DNA of 64,000 bases from JAGLOK01 sp963677605 (lineage in GTDB: Bacteria > Bacillota > Clostridia > Christensenellales > UMGS416), in the NCBI GenBank assembly GCA_963677605.2, contig CAXXDX010000005.1:186001-250000 (forward strand), written 5' to 3'. Positions within the stretch are counted from its first letter, which is position 1; each line of letters opens with the position of its first letter. The translations under genes were made by a program, and so were the position numbers. The notes below the pieces were generated by a model. The model saw only the letters and a list, made by a program, of their open reading frames with translations. It was not told the origin of the DNA and did not search any database. Positions 35,818 to 43,760 of this stretch are shown in pieces.

Positions 35818-36621
35818 TTATATAACTAAACTTTTCTTATTAAAGATAGTAATAGCCGCACCATATATAGCAATAGTAACACCAAATAATACAAGACAAA
35901 CAGTCAAGACAAATGAACTGTCTCCCGATAATATTCTATTAATGTCCACGAGAGTGAACAAAGTAAAGTTTTTAAGGGCGGAAAGGTCATCGCTTATCTC
36001 GCTTATCATCTTTGCCACAAGCATCAAAACGGGAATTCCTACTCCGGCCATTATAGAAAGTTTGTTGTCACCAAACACGCAAGCTGCCAAAAATGATATC
36101 GCACTAAGTGTCAGCGTGACCATTATAGTCACGGTGTTAAGCCTAAGATACAAACCGACATCCAGCATCCCCGGCCACTTGGATGCGCACATGGATATTG
36201 CTACTCCGGCACTTACTATAAATATGAAAATAAGTGCTAAAACGAGGTATATAGCTTGTGTCAGTATAATCTTAACCCTTGAGTTTGGTGTTGAAATCAA
36301 ATATGCCATAGAACCCGAATCAGTGTGCTTTGAAACCAGCAAATGCGCTAACACAGAGCTGCCTATAAGCGGAAACATCAGCATAATAAATCCGTAAAGA
36401 TAGTTTGACAGATAAGGCGTAAGTTCCGAGCCTAAGTTATCAAAACCCAGTGCTTTAAGGAATCCCTGAGGCATAGCTTCAAACATTTGCTCCATCTTTT
36501 CCGCGCTTGTCGGATCATACATCGCAATGGATGCAGTAACATAAATCAGCGTAAAAAGTGCGATTCCTACTATTAAAATCCATGTGGATTTGAGGTTTAC
36601 TTTAAATAAAGGCCAGCTCAT
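35818..36621 (-). CDS. ABC transporter permease (ABC-2 type)
   Basis: 267-residue membrane subunit with six helices: one at about 15-35, then five between 75 and 260. It is probably part of an exporter with the ATPase encoded immediately upstream, with which it overlaps by 4 bp (ATGA). The layout matches small ABC-2 permeases in drug or antimicrobial-peptide export pairs. The substrate is unknown. Confidence 0.85.
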   Translation of the reverse strand: MSWPLFKVNLKSTWILIVGIALFTLIYVTASIAMYDPTSAEKMEQMFEAMPQGFLKALGFDNLGSELTPYLSNYLYGFIMLMFPLIGSSVLAHLLVSKHTDSGSMAYLISTPNSRVKIILTQAIYLVLALIFIFIVSAGVAISMCASKWPGMLDVGLYLRLNTVTIMVTLTLSAISFLAACVFGDNKLSIMAGVGIPVLMLVAKMISEISDDLSALKNFTLFTLVDINRILSGDSSFVLTVCLVLFGVTIAIYGAAITIFNKKSLVI

Positions 36622-37505
36622 TTGTCCTCCCCCTCTCTGCCATAGTATTTCATAAACACATTTTCTATCGACTGCTGCTGAGGCTCAAAGGCTGTGATGT
36701 CATATTTGGCAAGCTCAGCAAACATTTTTTTATAATCTCCGTCTATAAAAATCCGCAGTTTATTTTTTGCCATGGTTTCGGTTTCAAGCTCTGATGCCAT
36801 AAATTCTTTAGCCTGTTTTATAGTTTTAAATGTTACAACAAACGCTTTCCTCTTCATAACATCCAACGATTTAATCTCCTCAGTGGCAACTATCCTGCCA
36901 TCGCGGATTATGCTCGCCCTATCGCAGCTTTTTTGCACTTCTTCGAATATGTGCGAGGACATAAGGATTGTTTTCCCGCGCTTTTTCTCCTCTTCAACAA
37001 GCTCCATGAACACATTCTGCATTAGAGGATCCAGCCCGCTTGTCGGCTCGTCAAGTATATATATTTCCGGATCATGCATGAAGGCTGTAACGATTCCAAG
37101 CTTTTGCTTCATACCTTTGGACATCTTTTTTATAGAGCCTTTCGCATCAAGCTCAAATCTGTCTATAAGCTTGTCTCTAAGAGATACATCCTTGGTTTTT
37201 CTCATATCTCCTACAAACTTTAAAAACTGCATACCCGTCATGTTGTTGAAAAATGATATTTCACCTGGAAGAAACCCTACAATATTTTGAAGCTTTGCTG
37301 CGTCTTTTCTGCAATCAAGCCCGTTTATCTTGCAGCTTCCCTCTGACGCGTTTGTAAAGCCCATCAGGTTTCTTATTGTAGTCGTCTTTCCTGCGCCGTT
37401 TGGGCCGAGATATCCAAATATCTCTCCTTGTTCAACCTTGAAATTGAGATTGAACACGCCTTTTTTGCTTCTGTATGTCTGCGTGAGGTTAACTACTTCA
37501 ATCAT
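36618..37505 (-). CDS. ABC transporter ATP-binding protein
   Basis: 295-residue ATPase. Walker A GPNGAGKTT (about 34-42), signature MSKGMKQKLG and Walker B YILDEPTSGLD are intact, followed by a switch His (SSHIFEE). The C-terminal 80 residues form a DUF4162-like extension common in CcmA/DrrA-type exporters. First gene of a two-gene operon with the permease. AAAGGGA precedes the ATG. No adjacent regulator is seen. Confidence 0.92.
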   Translation of the reverse strand: MIEVVNLTQTYRSKKGVFNLNFKVEQGEIFGYLGPNGAGKTTTIRNLMGFTNASEGSCKINGLDCRKDAAKLQNIVGFLPGEISFFNNMTGMQFLKFVGDMRKTKDVSLRDKLIDRFELDAKGSIKKMSKGMKQKLGIVTAFMHDPEIYILDEPTSGLDPLMQNVFMELVEEEKKRGKTILMSSHIFEEVQKSCDRASIIRDGRIVATEEIKSLDVMKRKAFVVTFKTIKQAKEFMASELETETMAKNKLRIFIDGDYKKMFAELAKYDITAFEPQQQSIENVFMKYYGREGEDK

Positions 37506-37661
37506 CTTATCACTTCCCTTTTCTATATTAATATGTTAATTAAGTAATCGGTTGTGCAATTGTTATGATGCAAGCTATAATTCAGCAGTTAGAATGTGAA
37601 TATAGTAATATTCTTTAATTGTATTATTTTGCCGATAAGAAGTAAAGAGCTTATATAGACG

Positions 37662-37689
37662 AAAAAGCCCCGAACTTGTAAACGAGGCA
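37662..37689 (-). terminator. terminator-like hairpin resembling the endolysin 3' end
   Basis: On the minus strand a GCCTCG...CGGGGC hairpin is followed by TTTTTC. The surrounding 45 bp (to about 37705) resembles 43722-43765, where the same hairpin terminates the endolysin gene, including a shared TTGTTCTATT. Confidence 0.5.
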
Positions 37690-37724
37690 AAAGGTTGTTC
37701 TATTCTTTTTTGACATTCGGCGGC

Positions 37725-37840
37725 TTAAAAGATTTTATAAAGCTAAAATCTAATAAATATGCCTTCAACCGTCAGCAGATATTAAAGCGTCAGCAAGAGT
37801 TTTTGCAAAACTCTTTTTGAAAATCGAATTGGATTTTACA
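37725..37840 (-). repeat. dispersed intergenic element, copy B
   Basis: The landmarks AAAAGATTTTATAAAGC, AAAATCTAATAAATATGCC, GTCAGCA, AAGCGTCAG and an AAGAGTTTTTGC hairpin align with 21053-21160 and 60210-60315. The 37506-37847 spacer contains no gene. Confidence 0.5.
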
Positions 37841-37847
37841 GCTATAT

Positions 37848-38366
37848 CTAAAACAGAAAAACTATAAATGCATTAGAACAAACTATTACTATTAATCCAA
37901 TCATTGTAATAACTTTGCGCTGTACAAACTCATCTTTGATTATATTTATATTCAGTCCTCTGTACCAGTTGCCTTCGAAGATATCAATGTACAAGTTGAG
38001 CAATAATAATGCCGCTACAACAATAGTATGCAATATCACCCAAAATGTACTACTATAAGCTTTATCATACCATTGGTAAAAGCCCAAAAAAAGATACAAA
38101 TAAAGTATTGCCTTTGTTACCAATCCAACGTAATTAAGCACTGATTTTACTGAATATTTATTATGCCTTCTAAGGTAAAATTTTGCTGAATAGTCATCTC
38201 TTTTTCCCCAGCCTAATGCTTGATTGTGTTTTAGAATTTCAGCACCAGAAAAAAACAGACAAAGGAGCGGTAGGCTTAATATACCTTTTAATATTACATC
38301 TAAGTCTACTGAAATTATTATACCAACTGACACCAAAACAAATAACAAAGTTATAGTAAAAATCAT
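37848..38366 (-). CDS. hypothetical membrane protein
   Basis: 172 residues with about five helices. AGGGGAA lies before the ATG at 38366, which I prefer to the ATG 18 bp upstream. It is the last minus-strand gene of the prophage cargo region, behind the effector array, and could be an immunity or accessory membrane protein. No family recognised. Confidence 0.6.
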   Translation of the reverse strand: MIFTITLLFVLVSVGIIISVDLDVILKGILSLPLLCLFFSGAEILKHNQALGWGKRDDYSAKFYLRRHNKYSVKSVLNYVGLVTKAILYLYLFLGFYQWYDKAYSSTFWVILHTIVVAALLLLNLYIDIFEGNWYRGLNINIIKDEFVQRKVITMIGLIVIVCSNAFIVFLF

Positions 38367-38429
38367 GTTTATTCCCCTATACATGAAAAATATTCATTAA
38401 AATAATGATTTAATAATATTAGGATATCT

Positions 38430-38744
38430 CTAAACAGACTCTGATCCTTTCGCTACAATTCCCAAGAATTCTTTTTGAGTACCTTCCCAAATAACCTCTT
38501 TATTTCCTAATCCTGCATGAACTTCAAATGGTGAGCCACCACCAATATTAACTGAGCCTACTAATGAGACATTTTTAATCTTACTATTTTCCGTTCCTCC
38601 AGATGCCTCAATCCCAAATAGACCAAGTTCTTCTCCCGAAGCAGCCGTTAATCCGAAATCAGCTGCACCGCTTCTGATAATAACAACATTAGAAGTTACT
38701 TCACTGCTATTATTATTTTTTTGCTTCCCAACCTTCCTATCCAA
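38430..38744 (-). pseudogene. fragment of a larger gene, possibly effector remnant
   Basis: 104 residues from a TTG codon without a ribosome site. The frame is open about 12 codons further upstream without an ATG, and the residues just before (PESKYC, then LDRKVGKQK) look like the inside of a larger protein. The rest is Gly/Ser-rich. Probably the 3' piece of a degraded effector or structural gene at the end of the cargo array. Confidence 0.35.
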
Positions 38745-38808
38745 ACAGTACTTCGATTCGGGTATTACCGCTTGTCTAGTTTAGTCTAAAGTTATTATCT
38801 TTTTTAAA

Positions 38809-39354
38809 TTACATCATCAAATATGTTAATCCGATCATAGTAAAACATGAAAGAATGTACATATATTTATACTTCTCTGCTTTTTTAGCATGATGTGTGC
38901 TAACTTCATATTCCGTCTTATTTCTTAGTGCTTTATTGCATTCACCCAAGCAAAACCCTGAAGATAACACCTGAACAATAGCAATAAAAAACACAGCTAC
39001 ATTATAATAAGCCAACAAAGATTCATCTATAAGTGTTTTGCTTGTTATGTAGCATCCAAGAAATGCAGCCGCAGCAAGTACGCCCATCCCTATAGTTCCC
39101 GCATCAGAGTATATTTTGATGAAATCCGATACTTCCTCTTTCTCAACCAAAGCCATGTGTGCAGCATATCCATGAACGACAAACAGAACTATCATAAACA
39201 CGGCAATCGGTGCGATAATGCCTATCAACTTTCGAAGAGAATTATTAACACTTTCTATACTCAAACCAACAGCTATCATCATAATAACAAAAATAATTAT
39301 TATTGGTATTATAGTTTTAATCTTAATTTGCTGTCTAAGTTTATATTGATTCAT
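38809..39354 (-). CDS. integral membrane protein in effector array
   Basis: 181 residues with about five helices (about 13-32, 40-62, 88-106, 117-137 and 163-180). AAGAGG precedes the ATG. It follows the gene at 39371 closely (16 bp), so both may form one unit behind the DUF4329 effector. Candidate immunity or helper; function unknown. Confidence 0.6.
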   Translation of the reverse strand: MNQYKLRQQIKIKTIIPIIIIFVIMMIAVGLSIESVNNSLRKLIGIIAPIAVFMIVLFVVHGYAAHMALVEKEEVSDFIKIYSDAGTIGMGVLAAAAFLGCYITSKTLIDESLLAYYNVAVFFIAIVQVLSSGFCLGECNKALRNKTEYEVSTHHAKKAEKYKYMYILSCFTMIGLTYLMM

Positions 39355-39370
39355 ATGACGAGTTCCTCTT

Positions 39371-40114
39371 TTAATCTTGGATTACCTTTTCACCGTTTTC
39401 AATTATCAATAAAATCGCGCTAGTAATATCTCGAAGTTCTTCTTCATTTATTATCGATTTATCTGTGTAGTATACTCTCCAATCATCATCTTTAAGTATT
39501 CCCCGAACTATATATACACTTCCCGGAACTCTTTCATCGAACAAGCAAATACTAGACGATACACTATTTCTCGATTCAAGCATTCTATCTTTCACTTCAG
39601 AAGAGTAAATCTCTTCTGAATTATCATCACTTCTGATTATCGACATAACCTTATCTATAGTTGCTTTATCTTCAACAAAATAATGCACCTCATTTGGTAA
39701 ATCCAATTCATAGTGTCCAAGTTCAATCCTATATGGATCTATAGTATTTATATCAGGCAAATCAATATCTTTACTGTAAATATGATATCCCCAGTGGAAC
39801 TCACTTAACCCCGGCTTAATATAGTAAGATATTTTTTCTTTATCACCTTTAACAGAATATAATTTGTTAGGAAAAAACAACAATCCAAAACGGGTCATTG
39901 CATCATAATTGTCTTGAACCACTCTGCCCACAAGTTTATCTTTTTCAACTGTTTTCCACTCTATGTTATAAACATAATCATTGCCTTTGATTTTGTATAC
40001 CTGTTCCTCATGATTGTCTATGCATTTAGGCAGAGCTAAATTAAAAAGCATATACGCTGTAAGTAATAACATAATGCACATTATCACAAATAAAATAGGA
40101 TGTTTTAAAATCAT
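39371..40114 (-). CDS. membrane-anchored protein, candidate immunity to DUF4329 effector
   Basis: 247 residues with one N-terminal helix (about 8-27) and a large extracytoplasmic domain rich in Asp, Glu and Tyr. It begins 10 bp after the stop of the effector gene 40125-41423, the position normally taken by an immunity gene. AAGGAA precedes the ATG. The function is inferred from position alone; no family recognised. Confidence 0.6.
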   Translation of the reverse strand: MILKHPILFVIMCIMLLLTAYMLFNLALPKCIDNHEEQVYKIKGNDYVYNIEWKTVEKDKLVGRVVQDNYDAMTRFGLLFFPNKLYSVKGDKEKISYYIKPGLSEFHWGYHIYSKDIDLPDINTIDPYRIELGHYELDLPNEVHYFVEDKATIDKVMSIIRSDDNSEEIYSSEVKDRMLESRNSVSSSICLFDERVPGSVYIVRGILKDDDWRVYYTDKSIINEEELRDITSAILLIIENGEKVIQD

Positions 40115-40124
40115 TTATTGTTCC

Positions 40125-41423
40125 TTAAGGTTTATATGGAGTTGTATTAGAGTCGTATGGTAATCCATGCCTTACAATCTCTCCGTAATCATATCCTTTA
40201 TTTTGCAAATATTCCTGTGTGATTTTATTTATAAAGTCTGATGTATTGCCTTGGCTATAGTGCAGAGCTCCGTCAAGCGAAATCATATATGTCATACCAA
40301 GCAAAAACATTTCATCCTGAGGAGAGAAAAAGAGCGTGCTATCATAACTCTCTCCTTCTTCATTTAGCCACGCAGAATGAGTATGAACGCTGCCTACTGG
40401 AATCTCTTCCGATTTTATTGGGCTAATCGCCAATAATGCTCTGTTCAACCAATCGGCAGCAGCCATCTTGGCTATACTGTTGTCTGTCCCTCTGTAAGCT
40501 TTATCGTATGAATATTTTAATCCATCTTTTGTTTCCACAGCAAAGATATTAGCGCCATACTCTTTATCTTCATTAATAGATTGCAAATTGTACTTCATAC
40601 CGAAGGCATACGCGACTTCTTCTGGTGAATTAAACAATCCATTTTCATATTCCACAGATCCTATTGGATTAATATATGTTCCTACACCCCAACTGTCTTC
40701 CGTATGTTTATCCCTATTCTTATCCACTCTTATCATTGCCCTAAGTTCATTCGCAGACTTAGTAAACAAATCCTTCCTAGCATTATCTTCATTGCCTTGA
40801 TGTGCCGATATTATCCAGCCCCATTCCTCGAGGGTAAGTCCTTTATCCTTTAGAGTTTTCTTAACTCTTTCTGCTTCGGAAATAGGAGCGACCACAGGAC
40901 CTGTTTGTAAATCATTAACATTTACGTTATTATTCAGCATATCAGCTTTTGCATCTGCTTTCAAGTCATCAGAAATATTTATATCATCCAAGAATTCATC
41001 AATTTCTTCTTCCGACGAACCTAAGTTTCCCATAGCATCTCCGGCTATAGTTCTAAGCCTTTTTAAATTTGCAGTTGCAATATCCCTAGCACTTTCCGGT
41101 ACGATGTCGTTATCTATCGCGTTCTCTAGTTCTTTTGCTGCTTTTGCTGCTTCTTCTTTCTCCTTCGCTTCCTCAATTTTTCTATTTTCAGAATCAATCA
41201 TGTTCCTGAGTATGTTTACAGGAGCATTGAGTATTGCGTTATCAGCTGCAGCTTTGCTGCCAGTCGCTTTCATAATTAGCTTATACTCGTCAAATGAAAT
41301 CCCTTTTTCTCGCCTCTTCTCTGCGACCTGCATTGCTCTGCTTTCTGTTGAATCACTTTGACTTGATGTCGTTCCTGTCTGCTTACAAAGAGTTGCGCTG
41401 ACGAACTCTTCGCCCAGCAGCAA
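40125..41423 (-). CDS. modular effector with C-terminal DUF4329/JAMM-like domain
   Basis: About 432 residues by the longest frame. Two copies of a 45-residue module (33-80 and 186-236, containing a KG-I/L-S/T-x-x-E-Y/W core) are separated by an acidic coiled-coil region. The C-terminal domain (about 265-400) resembles DUF4329, with VHTHSAW (His347, His349) and FSPQDE (Ser367, Asp370), the spacing of a JAMM/MPN metal centre. The start is uncertain: no ATG and no ribosome site precede the TTG at 41423, which lies in a twin-hairpin repeat. It may be an orphan module needing fusion to an upstream gene. Confidence 0.65.
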   Translation of the reverse strand: MLLGEEFVSATLCKQTGTTSSQSDSTESRAMQVAEKRREKGISFDEYKLIMKATGSKAAADNAILNAPVNILRNMIDSENRKIEEAKEKEEAAKAAKELENAIDNDIVPESARDIATANLKRLRTIAGDAMGNLGSSEEEIDEFLDDINISDDLKADAKADMLNNNVNVNDLQTGPVVAPISEAERVKKTLKDKGLTLEEWGWIISAHQGNEDNARKDLFTKSANELRAMIRVDKNRDKHTEDSWGVGTYINPIGSVEYENGLFNSPEEVAYAFGMKYNLQSINEDKEYGANIFAVETKDGLKYSYDKAYRGTDNSIAKMAAADWLNRALLAISPIKSEEIPVGSVHTHSAWLNEEGESYDSTLFFSPQDEMFLLGMTYMISLDGALHYSQGNTSDFINKITQEYLQNKGYDYGEIVRHGLPYDSNTTPYKP

Positions 41424-41445
41424 TATACGCAGTATGTTGCGAGAG
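41388..41445 (-). repeat. twin-hairpin repeat, copy 1, at 5' end of DUF4329 effector
   Basis: Hairpin AAGAGTT...AACTCTT (41388-41410) is joined by CGCCC to a second hairpin with GCAATATAC/GTATGTTGC arms (41420-41440). The same arrangement occurs at 43226-43287. Confidence 0.6.
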
Positions 41446-41652
41446 AGGTGGCATATTGCGCAGTGACATAAGAAAGTTTTCTTTTATCATAGCTGCATCC
41501 ATTTTATGTAACAAGAGCAGCCAACTATTATTTTCTTTCGGTAAACTATTACTTAATTATAATTTATTGCTAAATAATAGTAAAGTAATTTAGGATTTTA
41601 CATCATTAATCACACAGCGCTATTGTGACTGATATCGTCAGCATGAATTTCA

Positions 41653-41683
41653 ATAAAAAAATATGGGCCGCATCGCGACCCGT
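41653..41683 (-). terminator. terminator of gene 41708-42253
   Basis: GGGTCGC/GCGGCCC hairpin on the minus strand followed by ATATTTTTTTATT. Confidence 0.75.
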
Positions 41684-41707
41684 GGAAACTAATACTTATT
41701 CACGATT

Positions 41708-42253
41708 TTACCTATCTTCATCGAATAACCAAAGATTTTCATCTGCTATATAATAGAAGTACATATAGTTAGCATTATATGTTTCTTTATAATGAATTAT
41801 TGTATCATATGCTCTAAGTTTCCATTCAGATAATTCATCCTCATGTATTTTATAAATTTCAAAACTTTCAATTTCGCTTCCTACAACTACATATACATTT
41901 TTTTCACTATATTTCAAATCAAAAGGTATTTCAATATTATATATTCCTTCAAATAAGTTTTGATCTTCTTTACTATAAATCCTTTTATGAACAGGAAAAT
42001 TCACAAATTCTTCACTTAATACTTCATCAGTTTTATAATACTCAATATAATTAAACTGACTTATCGATGAAGATATATCTTCGTTAATTCGAAGCTCGCC
42101 AATAAATTCGTAATTAATCTTGTTTTCCGTTTCAATAAATTCCTTTATTAGTTTATTTCTTGCATTTTGATTTCTAACAAACAAAAAAACTATTAAAAGC
42201 ACACAAAATGAAATAATATATATTAATGTTACTCTTCTTTTTTTATTTTTCAT
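41708..42253 (-). CDS. membrane-anchored protein, candidate immunity to caspase-like effector
   Basis: 181 residues. Basic N-terminus, one helix (about 8-26) and an extracytoplasmic acidic domain with many Tyr residues. It starts 18 bp after the stop of the caspase-like effector gene and ends at a terminator, so effector and partner form a closed unit. Same topology as the candidate partner at 39371-40114, though without clear sequence similarity. Confidence 0.6.
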   Translation of the reverse strand: MKNKKRRVTLIYIISFCVLLIVFLFVRNQNARNKLIKEFIETENKINYEFIGELRINEDISSSISQFNYIEYYKTDEVLSEEFVNFPVHKRIYSKEDQNLFEGIYNIEIPFDLKYSEKNVYVVVGSEIESFEIYKIHEDELSEWKLRAYDTIIHYKETYNANYMYFYYIADENLWLFDEDR

Positions 42254-42271
42254 AATAACCCAACAATATTT

Positions 42272-43261
42272 TTAATATTCTCCTGTATCGTCCCATAAAT
42301 ATTGCCCATCATTAAGCCCATAGTATCCCTTTGGCAACCTAATTATGGGAATATCAATTCCTAGTATATTTATTTTATCTAACAGTTTTAAAAAAGCATC
42401 CTGGTTTGTTACTGTTGATAACCTACGCCCATATTGATCTTCTGGATAGACATCAGTTAAATTTACACCTGTTTTCTCCTGAATAAAACTTGCAATCTTT
42501 TCACCTGTTTCGGTACTATTCAGTTTTTCAATAAGACTTGATGAAGCAGGATAGAAAGACACACTACCGTCACTAGAGTAAACAGTACCAGAAGTAATAT
42601 CATCAAATGCTTGAGCTAAATTATCATCTTCGTGATCAAGGTTTCCTCCGTTACACGAAAGCAAATGAATGTTGAAATCTCCTGATTCCAATTCACTTAT
42701 GCAACTAATTTCACCGCCTCTTGAATATTCACTTTCTTCAACTACCAAATTATCGTTCACTGTATCTCCCATGCTCAATGCATGTGGACCACCATGAGTA
42801 ATTATAAGTATATCGTCATAGTTATTTGCATACTCATTCCAATACTTTACAAAATCCTCATCTGTAGATAATTTTATTTTTTCAACAGTATAACCATTGT
42901 TTTCAAGGAGTGAACTTTGATCAGCTGCTTGTTCTTCAAAACCCTTTTCATTTTCTGTAGATGGCAAATAAAATAATCCGGCTTTCTTAGAAAGCTCATC
43001 CCCAACATACTCACTCCAGCCCCGCATTGTCGCTATCTTTTTTTCAAGTTGTGTTGAAGAGAGGTTCATAACATCACGACGGGCAGAAGCCTCGTTACCT
43101 CGGTGATATGCTAACAAATACCGCATATCATCTGTCGACAAACCTTTGAGTCTCTTTGCTGTTTGAAACGATGAATAGCCTGTGCGAGAATTTTCCATAT
43201 CTTCCACAAAGACAGGCATTGCACGAAGAGTTGCGCTTGCGAACTCTTCGCCCGAAAGCAA
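42272..43261 (-). CDS. modular effector with caspase-like His/Cys domain
   Basis: About 329 residues by the longest frame. The shared module lies at about 33-82 (KRLKGLSTDDMRYLLAYHRG, then NEASARRD). The central domain has a hydrophobic strand ending in ITHGGPH (His156) and another ending in LLSCNGGN (Cys203), the dyad layout of CHAT, gingipain and DUF4347-type cysteine peptidases. The C-terminal 100 residues are unassigned. No ATG or ribosome site supports the TTG at 43261, which lies in the twin-hairpin repeat; internal ATGs at residues 15 or 22 are alternatives. Confidence 0.65.
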   Translation of the reverse strand: MLSGEEFASATLRAMPVFVEDMENSRTGYSSFQTAKRLKGLSTDDMRYLLAYHRGNEASARRDVMNLSSTQLEKKIATMRGWSEYVGDELSKKAGLFYLPSTENEKGFEEQAADQSSLLENNGYTVEKIKLSTDEDFVKYWNEYANNYDDILIITHGGPHALSMGDTVNDNLVVEESEYSRGGEISCISELESGDFNIHLLSCNGGNLDHEDDNLAQAFDDITSGTVYSSDGSVSFYPASSSLIEKLNSTETGEKIASFIQEKTGVNLTDVYPEDQYGRRLSTVTNQDAFLKLLDKINILGIDIPIIRLPKGYYGLNDGQYLWDDTGEY

Positions 43262-43287
43262 TTCTTGCTTAGCAAGTGTTGCGAAAG
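43226..43287 (-). repeat. twin-hairpin repeat, copy 2, at 5' end of caspase-like effector
   Basis: Hairpin AAGAGTT...AACTCTT (43226-43248), then CGCCC, then GCAA..CTTGC/GCAAG..TTGC (43258-43282). It matches 41388-41445 in order, spacing and in the outer sequence of the first hairpin. Confidence 0.6.
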
Positions 43288-43331
43288 GGTATATTTGTTC
43301 ACCTTACAAACACTGCTAAATTGCTTTCAAA

Positions 43332-43676
43332 CTACTTTTTCTTGGTATCAAGCTGCTGATTAACTAACTCTTTTATCCTGTCGCTGCTCATAAACAGCAC
43401 GGCATTTTCAGCTAGTTTTACTACTCCGCCGTAGTAAGCAATCAATAGCTTATATGCTTCATCACTAACTCTCTTTTCGCTTCTTGCGGCTCTTAAATCC
43501 ATCGCCCTTTTTTCTTCGGCATTTATCTGACTAGCTGTTTTTCCTGCTTGTTCGTTTACTGTAGTTCGTGAAGAAGATGATTTATCCTGTCTTTTCTTTG
43601 CTTGAGATATTACTTTTTTCGTAAGTTCAATATCTCCATCGATTAGTGCCATTGGTTTTTTTGAATAGTATGCCAT
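43332..43676 (-). CDS. small protein carrying the shared effector module
   Basis: 114 residues starting at the ATG behind GAAAGGAAAC (43676). A basic Ser/Thr-rich N-terminus leads to the module (EKRAMDLRAARSEKRVSDEA and on, about 50-110), which aligns with residues 28-78 of the DUF4329 effector and 33-82 of the caspase-like effector. It is the only member with a proper ribosome site and start. It may represent the intact carrier module onto which effector tails are switched. It lies directly downstream of the endolysin terminator. Confidence 0.65.
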   Translation of the reverse strand: MAYYSKKPMALIDGDIELTKKVISQAKKRQDKSSSSRTTVNEQAGKTASQINAEEKRAMDLRAARSEKRVSDEAYKLLIAYYGGVVKLAENAVLFMSSDRIKELVNQQLDTKKK

Positions 43677-43721
43677 ATTGTTTCCTTTCAATTGTACAAT
43701 ATTTGTTAAATTAAGTAAATG

Positions 43722-43749
43722 AAAAAAGCCCCGAATATATAAACGGGGC
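43722..43749 (-). terminator. terminator of lysis module
   Basis: GCCCCG...CGGGGC hairpin with TTTTTT on the minus strand, ending the endolysin transcript. Confidence 0.82.
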
Positions 43750-43760
43750 GAGAGATTGTT

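Noticed and set aside
36000..37500. Search for a TetR- or GntR-type regulator beside the ABC exporter
   Set aside because: None is present on either strand; the spacer beyond holds only repeat sequence.
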